Shown here: piece by piece, positions 58,299 to 64,000 of the stretch | Numbering within the stretch: the stretch's first letter is position 1 | Layout: every line of letters begins with the position of its first letter | From: an uncultured Pseudomonadota bacterium | GTDB taxonomy: Bacteria > Pseudomonadota > Gammaproteobacteria > Xanthomonadales > Wenzhouxiangellaceae | DNA: 64,000 nucleotides | Assembly (NCBI GenBank): GCA_937138395.1 | Contig: CAKZPB010000106.1 | Location: 1-64,000 of the forward strand | Reading direction: 5' to 3' | The notes under the pieces: generated by a model | What the model saw: only the letters and a program-made list of their open reading frames with translations | The model's database searches: none | Told to the model about the DNA's origin: nothing | Translations under genes and position numbers: made by a program

Positions 58299-60371
58299 TC
58301 AGGAGCCGCCGCCGGCACCCGGAGTGGCGAAGCGCTCTACCCATTCACGCACCTGTCCGTACCAGTACAGTGAATTGTTCGGCTTCAGAATCCAGTGATT
58401 TTCGTCCGGATAGTAGATCAGCCGCGATTCAACGCCGCGGGTCTGCAGCGTGCGAAACAGCTCGAACGCCTGGCCGACCGGCACGCGCAGGTCCCACTGG
58501 CCGTGAATGATCAGGCTTGGCGTGTTGAAGTTCTCGGCAAAGTAGTGCGGCGAAATCGAGCGGTAAATGTCCGGGTTTTCCCAATACTCTCCAAAGCGTA
58601 TGCCGTGTACCGAGAAGTCGGCCGCCATCTGCGAGTACATGTTGTAGACGGCCGCGTGAATAACCAGCGCATTGAACGGGTGCTCACGGCCAAGCAGAAT
58701 GCTCGACAGGTAACCACCATAGCTGCCGCCACCGGCCACCATGCGCTCTTCATCGATCCAGGGCTTTTCGGCAAACCAGTCGGCAGCCGCAATCGTGTCC
58801 TGGTAGGGCTTGGTCAGCCAGTCCGGATTGATCGAGTCGGTAAATTCCTGGCCAAAGCCGGACGATCCATGAAAATTATGCCAGGCCGTTACATAGCCCC
58901 ACGAGGCAAACGTCTGCGCATTCCAGCGGAAGTGGAACTGGTCGCCGATGGCGCCGTGAGGCCCGCCGTGAATCAGCAGGAACAGCGGATATTCCTGATC
59001 CGGATCGAAGCCCGGCGGATAGTGCACCCACATCTGGATATCGGCGCCGTCGGCACCGGTATAGGTCACGGATTCATAGGTGCCAAGATCCACGGTGCTC
59101 AGCAATTCATCGTTGAAGGTGTCGAGCCGCGTCGTTTCGCGTGTCTCCGGATCGATGCGTACAACCCGGGGAGGATAGAGAAAGCTCTGGTTGGCCGCGA
59201 CCAGCGTGCCATCTTCGGCAATCGAGAGACTGCCGTAGCTGGTGTCGGTGGTAATGGCGACCGGGTCGGAGCTGCTCAATGGAAGAAAATACACGCGTCG
59301 GGTGGCTTCGTCATCGATCGCGCCAAACAGCCCGGCCGAATCAGGCGACCACACCAGGCCGTCGGCGGAGCGATCCCACTCATCGTGCAGCAGTCGCGTG
59401 TCGCTATTTGCAAGGTCATGCACCATCAGGAAACGGGTGTCACCATAAAAGCCCGGAATATGCTGGCGATTGAAGGCCAGCATGCGGCCATCGGGTGAAA
59501 ACATCGGGTTCGCGTCCGTACCGGCGTTGCCCTGGGTCAGGTTCACGCCGTCATCGCTGCCACCGTTATCATTCAGCTCGATCAGGAACACGTCCATATC
59601 GGGCCGAGTGCCCGAATTTGCGCTATCCGAAACAATGGCCAGCTGCGATTCGTCTGGCGCCACATCGTAGCTGGCGCTACTCTGGCTCGAACGCGACAGC
59701 TGCAGGCCGGAAGCCAGCGTCAGGTTCTGAACCACGCCACCCTCTGCCGGAATACGGAACACATGAGCCTGGCGGTCTTCATCGATCCAGTGGTCGAAGA
59801 AAGAGTACGGCAGCGCGTTCCAGGTATGCGCCGAGAGGTGGCTGTCCTTGTCTTCCTTGATCTGCTCGGCCATCTGGTCAAAATCCATGTCCGGCCAGAT
59901 GCTGGAAATGAAATAGATGTGCCCGCCGACCCACTTCAGCGAACCGCTACCCGTAGGCACGTCGGAAAGCCGGGTTGCTTCCCCGGGTTCTGTCATCGGC
60001 AGCAAATAGATCTGACCGGCTTCATCATCATCGCGTGAGCTGACAAACGCCAGCTGTTGTCCGTCCGGTGAAAAAACCGGGGAGGAGACCGACAGGCCTT
60101 CTCCGGTCAGGGGGCGTTGCGGTTCATGACCGCCTTCGCCATCCGAAGACATTAACCAAAGACGCGTCGAAGGTTCATCGGTTTCAACGTCATACCCTGT
60201 CACCGGGACAACCACCTGGCTGCCGTCCGGTGAAATAACCGGTGAGCCGACCCGGTCCATCTGCCACAGGACGTCGGCTGACAGCGGCGTGCGTTCCTGG
60301 ACGGTTTCACCTTCCTGGGCCAACGCGAACGGCGCGATCAGTACTAAAACAATCAACAGTATGCGGTTCAT
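58299..60371 (-). CDS. S9-family prolyl oligopeptidase-like peptidase
   Basis: Exported serine peptidase of 690 residues with signal peptide (MNRILLIVLVLIAPFA, then LAQE). A beta-propeller (WD40-like PD40 repeats, e.g. FSPDGQQLAFVSSRDD and FSPDGRMLAFNRQ) is followed by the alpha/beta hydrolase core. The nucleophile is in GGGSYGGYLSS, the acid in HGQWDLRVPV and the base in DENHWI. Acylaminoacyl- or dipeptidyl-peptidase are equally possible. The start M follows an upstream GAGA. Confidence 0.87.
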   Translation of the reverse strand: MNRILLIVLVLIAPFALAQEGETVQERTPLSADVLWQMDRVGSPVISPDGSQVVVPVTGYDVETDEPSTRLWLMSSDGEGGHEPQRPLTGEGLSVSSPVFSPDGQQLAFVSSRDDDEAGQIYLLPMTEPGEATRLSDVPTGSGSLKWVGGHIYFISSIWPDMDFDQMAEQIKEDKDSHLSAHTWNALPYSFFDHWIDEDRQAHVFRIPAEGGVVQNLTLASGLQLSRSSQSSASYDVAPDESQLAIVSDSANSGTRPDMDVFLIELNDNGGSDDGVNLTQGNAGTDANPMFSPDGRMLAFNRQHIPGFYGDTRFLMVHDLANSDTRLLHDEWDRSADGLVWSPDSAGLFGAIDDEATRRVYFLPLSSSDPVAITTDTSYGSLSIAEDGTLVAANQSFLYPPRVVRIDPETRETTRLDTFNDELLSTVDLGTYESVTYTGADGADIQMWVHYPPGFDPDQEYPLFLLIHGGPHGAIGDQFHFRWNAQTFASWGYVTAWHNFHGSSGFGQEFTDSINPDWLTKPYQDTIAAADWFAEKPWIDEERMVAGGGSYGGYLSSILLGREHPFNALVIHAAVYNMYSQMAADFSVHGIRFGEYWENPDIYRSISPHYFAENFNTPSLIIHGQWDLRVPVGQAFELFRTLQTRGVESRLIYYPDENHWILKPNNSLYWYGQVREWVERFATPGAGGGS

Positions 60372-60433
60372 AAGCAATCTCGTGGGTAATTGATGTTGTT
60401 TACAACCAATGCTCGGGATCATCGGTCATTGGG

Positions 60434-60916
60434 TCAATACAGTTCCAATATACTGACATCCATGGTGTAGGCCGATGCAGCAGTTTCGTTTTCGATCTGC
60501 TCGATGTTCAACTGACCTTCCATCCAGTACGCGTCCCAGATATTGATCATCGGCATGGGCTCATTCAGCCGGCCATAGATGATCTGGTTCGCAGGCGGAG
60601 GCGGTAAATGGATGCAGGCGCCAAAGTAAGGCACCAGAAAAAATTCAGTGAGCTCGCCCTCGGCATTGGTCTCGATCGGCACAACAAAACCGGGGATGCG
60701 GACTTGCTGACCGTCCAATTCCGGGATGGTCTTGAACGACTGAAACGGTTCCGGCATGAAGAAGCCTGAGTGGTCGATGCTGGACTGATCATTCAGCCAG
60801 GCCTCGGATTCGGCTTCCGGCATCAGTTCCAACCACTCGATTTCGCGTGGTGCGGCGCTCAGGCAGAGCGGCAACAACAGCAAAAGGACGAGTACGTAAC
60901 GATGTTGAATATTCAT
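60434..60916 (-). CDS. DUF3299 domain protein, exported
   Basis: Exported protein of 160 residues of the DUF3299 type. Signal peptide YVLVLLLLLPLCLSA; the mature part has DGQQVRIPGFVVPIETN, FFLVPYFGACIHLPPPPANQIIYG and MDVSILELY. The C-H-x6-N stretch may bind metal; the role is unknown. It lies close downstream (in transcription upstream: 62 bases from the S9 peptidase start side), sharing the strand. Confidence 0.8.
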   Translation of the reverse strand: MNIQHRYVLVLLLLLPLCLSAAPREIEWLELMPEAESEAWLNDQSSIDHSGFFMPEPFQSFKTIPELDGQQVRIPGFVVPIETNAEGELTEFFLVPYFGACIHLPPPPANQIIYGRLNEPMPMINIWDAYWMEGQLNIEQIENETAASAYTMDVSILELY

Positions 60917-61013
60917 AGGGTCTGAATTGTACAGGCTGCGTGATGTTTGACCGGGTCCAGCCGAACAGTTCCATGGGCACGCGTGGTTTCCATCCTATTC
61001 ACTGGCCACGAAT

Positions 61014-61733
61014 CTAGAGTATGGTCTCAAAATGTTCGCCGGCAATGCGTTCGGACGTGACGTCTACGATGCGATTGCACAGTCCATTCCAGTTCGGCCC
61101 ATCGACCAGGCGCTGGTTGATTTCCAGTTCGAAAGTCATCAGCTTGGCGTCGGGAAAATGCTTGCGATACTGCTGGCCGATGTTGTTCGAGATGCCTCGA
61201 TAGGGCTGGTTCATGTGAATTTTCAATGCTGGAAAGTTGCGCTTCAGCGCTTGGCCATAGCGAAAGCAGAAGGCTTTTTCCGAGGGTCGGGTCGGGTCGT
61301 ACAACAGCCCGATATCGGTCTTTCGCCGGTGCCCATTGAATACCGGCGTAAAGCTGTGGCAGGCGATGTGCAGAATACGGTCCGGCAGTTGATGCAGATG
61401 ATCCTGAAAATCGCGCCAGTGAGGCTGCCACCAGATGCTGGATATCGCCTCGCGTTCTTCGGTGTGCAGATGGCGGGTAAATTCGGAAAAGCGGGCCGAA
61501 TGGCCGCGTGACCGGTTCAGGTCGACCAGCAGACGCGTGTAATCTCCGGTCAACAGCGGTGCATCCAGACGGCTGGCCAACGTACGCGCCAGCTGCAGGG
61601 CGCCGGCGTCCCAACCGCGATGGCTGTTCAGCGTGTCTTCGTGGCCGATAAACAGATGACGGTATTCCTTCGGTACCCGGTTGGCGGCATGCTCACAGGT
61701 AATCAGCACCGAGATCGGGTTGGCCTTGACCAT
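61014..61733 (-). CDS. N-formylglutamate amidohydrolase
   Basis: FGase-family hydrolase of 239 residues. VLITCEHAANRVPKEYR, HRGWDAGALQLARTL, TRLLVDLNRSRGH and IACHSFTPVFNG match. It could remove a formyl group from N-formylglutamate (histidine degradation) or act on a related amide; the pathway context is missing. The start ATG 61733 is 8 bases after the upstream PLP enzyme gene ends, so co-transcription is likely. Confidence 0.82.
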   Translation of the reverse strand: MVKANPISVLITCEHAANRVPKEYRHLFIGHEDTLNSHRGWDAGALQLARTLASRLDAPLLTGDYTRLLVDLNRSRGHSARFSEFTRHLHTEEREAISSIWWQPHWRDFQDHLHQLPDRILHIACHSFTPVFNGHRRKTDIGLLYDPTRPSEKAFCFRYGQALKRNFPALKIHMNQPYRGISNNIGQQYRKHFPDAKLMTFELEINQRLVDGPNWNGLCNRIVDVTSERIAGEHFETIL

Positions 61734-61741
61734 GGATTGGC

Positions 61742-62902
61742 TCAGGAGCTGGCGAGCGCCTGTTCGAGATCCCAAGCCAGGTCGGGCAGGGTTTCGATAC
61801 CGACCGACAGCCGCATCAGATGGGCATCGATCATCAGTCGTTGCTGCTCCGATTCCGACAGTCGGGCGTGGCTGGTGCGGATCGGCTGACAGATCGTGGT
61901 CTCGACGCCACCCAGACTGACCGCCGGCGTGATCCACTGCAGCGCGCTCAGGAAACCATCCGGACTACAGTCCGGTACCAGGCGAAAGCTCAACATACCG
62001 CCGTAGGCCTGCATCTGTCGACTCGCGGTGGTATGAGCCGGGTGGTTGTCAAGACCGGGATAGTAGACGGCAGCGACCCGGTCATGTTCATCCAGCAGCT
62101 GCGCCAGGGCCAGCGCGTTATCGGACTGACGCTCGACGCGCAGGCCGAGCGTTTTCAGCGAGCGTTCGAGCAGCGCCAGGTCCTGGCCGTTCAGGCTCGA
62201 GCCGAGCCGGATGGCCTGGGGCTTGATGCGTGCCATCAGCTCAGCCGAACCGGACACGACGCCGCACAGCAGGTCGGAGTGTCCGGCCAGGTACTTGGTG
62301 CCGGAATGCATGACCAGGTCAAAACCCAGTTCAATCGGCCGCTGCAGAACGGGCGTCGCAAAGGTATTGTCGATGACGCTGATGACCGCGTGCGACCTGA
62401 GCGTTTCGGCGGTCTGGCGCAGGTCGATGACGTTGAGCAGCGGATTGGTCGGTGATTCGACCATGGCCAGGCGCGTGGTTGGTGTGATCAGTGCTTCCAG
62501 CGAGTCGGCCTGGCCGTCCCACAGGCTGAAGTCCAGGCCATAGGGTTTCAACAGGCCTTCGCACAGATCGCTGGTTCCCCCATACAGGCCATCGAGCAGA
62601 ATGGCATGGTCACCTGGCTGCATCAGCCCGATCAGAATGGCACTGATGGCACCCAGTCCGGACGCCGTGACGAGCGCTTCATCAGCACCCTCGAGCGCGG
62701 CCATGCGCTCGGCCACGATGCGGTGATTGGGGGTATTCATGTAGCGCGGATAGCGCACCTCGACATCGCGTGTGTAATCAAACGCAGTCGAGGTCACGAT
62801 CGGATTGGTGATGCCCTGTTCAGGTGTGTGGCTTTCAGGACCGGCATGCAGGCACAGCGTCGCGATGCCGGGGTCTGGCTGTGGTTTTTTTTGATCGCTC
62901 AT
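61742..62902 (-). CDS. Cys/Met metabolism PLP enzyme (trans-sulfuration family)
   Basis: PLP-dependent trans-sulfuration-family enzyme, 386 residues. The PLP lysine is in MHSGTKYLAGHSD. ALVTASGLGAISAIL, PTNPLLNVIDLR and ETTICQPIRTSHARLSE are family segments. It resembles cystathionine gamma-synthase or methionine gamma-lyase; which is not decidable. ATG 62902 gives the family N terminus (DPGIATLCLHAG). Located 19 bases after the proA stop on the same strand. Confidence 0.85.
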   Translation of the reverse strand: MSDQKKPQPDPGIATLCLHAGPESHTPEQGITNPIVTSTAFDYTRDVEVRYPRYMNTPNHRIVAERMAALEGADEALVTASGLGAISAILIGLMQPGDHAILLDGLYGGTSDLCEGLLKPYGLDFSLWDGQADSLEALITPTTRLAMVESPTNPLLNVIDLRQTAETLRSHAVISVIDNTFATPVLQRPIELGFDLVMHSGTKYLAGHSDLLCGVVSGSAELMARIKPQAIRLGSSLNGQDLALLERSLKTLGLRVERQSDNALALAQLLDEHDRVAAVYYPGLDNHPAHTTASRQMQAYGGMLSFRLVPDCSPDGFLSALQWITPAVSLGGVETTICQPIRTSHARLSESEQQRLMIDAHLMRLSVGIETLPDLAWDLEQALASS

Positions 62903-62921
62903 CGTCGAGTGGTTCTGGAAT

Positions 62922-64000
62922 TCATGCTCGCACCTGGCCTTTGCCGCGGACTTGGTATTTGAACGTCGTGAGTTGTTCAACGCCGACCGGGCCGCGTGCG
63001 TGCAGCCGCCCGGTAGCAATGCCGATTTCAGCGCCAAAGCCGAATTCGCCACCATCGGCGAACTGCGTCGAGGCATTGTGCAATACGATCGCGCTGTCGA
63101 CACGATCAAGAAACGCGTTGGCCGTTTGCTCGTTTTCGGTCACGATGCCGTCGGTGTGGCCGGAGCCATACTGCTGGATGTGCGCGATGGCCTGGTCCAG
63201 GCCGTCGACCTGTTTGATGGCCACGATCGCTTCCAGATACTCGGTCGACCAATCCGCTTCGGAGGCGGCTTGAACACGCGCATCCAGCGCCTGAGTGGGG
63301 TCATCACCGCGCACCTGACAGCCGTGTTTGCACAGCGCATCGACCATTGCCGGCACCAGATTTGCACTACGCGCGTCGATCAGGATGGTTTCGAGTGCCC
63401 CGCAGATTCCAGGTCGACGCATTTTTGAATTGACGACCAGCTCGATGGCCTGCTCTCGATCCGCTTCGCGATCAATAAACAGATGATTGTTGCCGTCCAG
63501 ATGCGCAAACACCGGTACCCGTGCATCGGCCTGCACGCGTTCGACCAGCGAACGGCCACCCCGCGGAACGATGACGTCGATGACCCGATGCGCAGCCAGC
63601 ATTGCACCGACCAGTGCGCGGTCCTGGTCAGGCACCATCTGCATGACCTGGGGGGGCATGCTGGCGGATTCCAGCCCTTGATTCATCACGTCGAAAATGG
63701 CTCGATTGCTGTGCACCGCTTCAGTGCCACCACGGAGAATCACGCTGTTGCCCGCTTTCAGACAGAGTGCGGCGGCATCGGCCGTCACATTGGGTCGGCT
63801 CTCGTAGATGACGCCAATCACACCAATTGGCACCGCAACGCGCCGAATGTGCAGTGCGTTCGGTCGTTTCCAGTCAGCCAGCACACGCCCAACCGGGTCC
63901 GGCAGTTCGGCAACCTGTTCGACGGCATCCGCCATGGCTTCGATGCGCGTGGCATTCAACACCAGGCGATCGCGCAGGGCACCGGTAATACCGCGCTGAT
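62922..64000 (-). CDS. proA: Gamma-glutamyl phosphate reductase (partial at window edge)
   Basis: Proline synthesis step, reducing gamma-glutamyl phosphate to glutamate semialdehyde. Only the C-terminal part is in the window; the frame continues to the right edge with codons for [12 protein letters not shown], so the true start lies beyond 64000. [49 protein letters not shown] and the catalytic Cys in [17 protein letters not shown] are visible. Upstream of the PLP enzyme on the same strand. Confidence 0.93.
   Translation of the reverse strand, partial: QRGITGALRDRLVLNATRIEAMADAVEQVAELPDPVGRVLADWKRPNALHIRRVAVPIGVIGVIYESRPNVTADAAALCLKAGNSVILRGGTEAVHSNRAIFDVMNQGLESASMPPQVMQMVPDQDRALVGAMLAAHRVIDVIVPRGGRSLVERVQADARVPVFAHLDGNNHLFIDREADREQAIELVVNSKMRRPGICGALETILIDARSANLVPAMVDALCKHGCQVRGDDPTQALDARVQAASEADWSTEYLEAIVAIKQVDGLDQAIAHIQQYGSGHTDGIVTENEQTANAFLDRVDSAIVLHNASTQFADGGEFGFGAEIGIATGRLHARGPVGVEQLTTFKYQVRGKGQVRA

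Noticed and set aside
58395-59498. Plus-strand frame of 367 codons opposite the S9 peptidase
   Set aside because: Shadow; the peptidase triad is clear on the minus strand.

Overview
The window is a compact, moderately GC-rich stretch of a gammaproteobacterial chromosome. It is almost wholly coding, and neighbouring genes often touch or overlap at start or stop codons. The best lineage clue is the arginine cluster: an acetylornithine-type carbamoyltransferase, argG, an acetylcitrulline deacetylase-type argE, a fused N-acetylglutamate kinase/synthase, argC and argH. This is the acetylated-intermediate pathway known from Xanthomonadales. Together with a secreted protein ending in an LFADGFE-type tail, it suggests a Xanthomonadales/Wenzhouxiangella-like organism. 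That placement is inference. I see no rRNA, tRNA, CRISPR array, insertion sequence or prophage.

Layout. 1-15 kb: pteridine reductase, MidA-type methyltransferase, EAL-domain protein, cca, slt, a TSUP permease, a phosphodiesterase-fold protein, dsbA, cytochrome c4, engB, hemB, aroE. 15-22 kb: polA, an ECF sigma/anti-sigma/DUF4252 operon, zapE, a hydrolase, an ACP phosphodiesterase. 22-26 kb: a circularly permuted ATP-grasp protein, an alpha-E protein and a zinc-ribbon metallopeptidase. 26-36 kb: comF/bioC divergent pair, yceH, a structured RNA candidate, glmU, exbD, a desaturase, tatD and a GGDEF-EAL protein. 36.4-43.6 kb: the arginine cluster with a candidate attenuator. 43.6-49.9 kb: lipoprotein, SLC13 permease, a TIR-TPR membrane protein followed by a decayed SLOG-like gene, and a cytochrome b/c pair. 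50-64 kb: glnE, a large secreted DUF5060 protein, two small membrane proteins, a GMC oxidoreductase, an S9 peptidase, a DUF3299 protein, N-formylglutamate amidohydrolase, a trans-sulfuration-family enzyme and a partial proA.

Most notable. (1) Before the arginine cluster, a 30-codon reading frame has four Arg codons within ten positions. It is followed by a pairing-competent antiterminator strand and an intrinsic terminator whose U-tract ends 10 bases before the carbamoyltransferase start. This looks like ribosome-mediated attenuation of arginine synthesis. (2) Between yceH and glmU, three consecutive near-perfect hairpins with C-rich loops end in a strong terminator-like stem, a candidate small RNA. 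(3) A TIR-transmembrane-TPR protein with a possibly leaderless start sits beside the frameshifted remnant of a VTGHRD-type gene, suggesting a partly decayed nucleotide-signalling or defence locus. (4) The ATP-grasp/alpha-E pair is joined by a zinc peptidase and lacks a transglutaminase in the visible neighbourhood.

Start positions were chosen from ribosome-binding sites, family alignment from memory, signal peptides and overlaps. Function calls rest on motif recognition only, without database searches.
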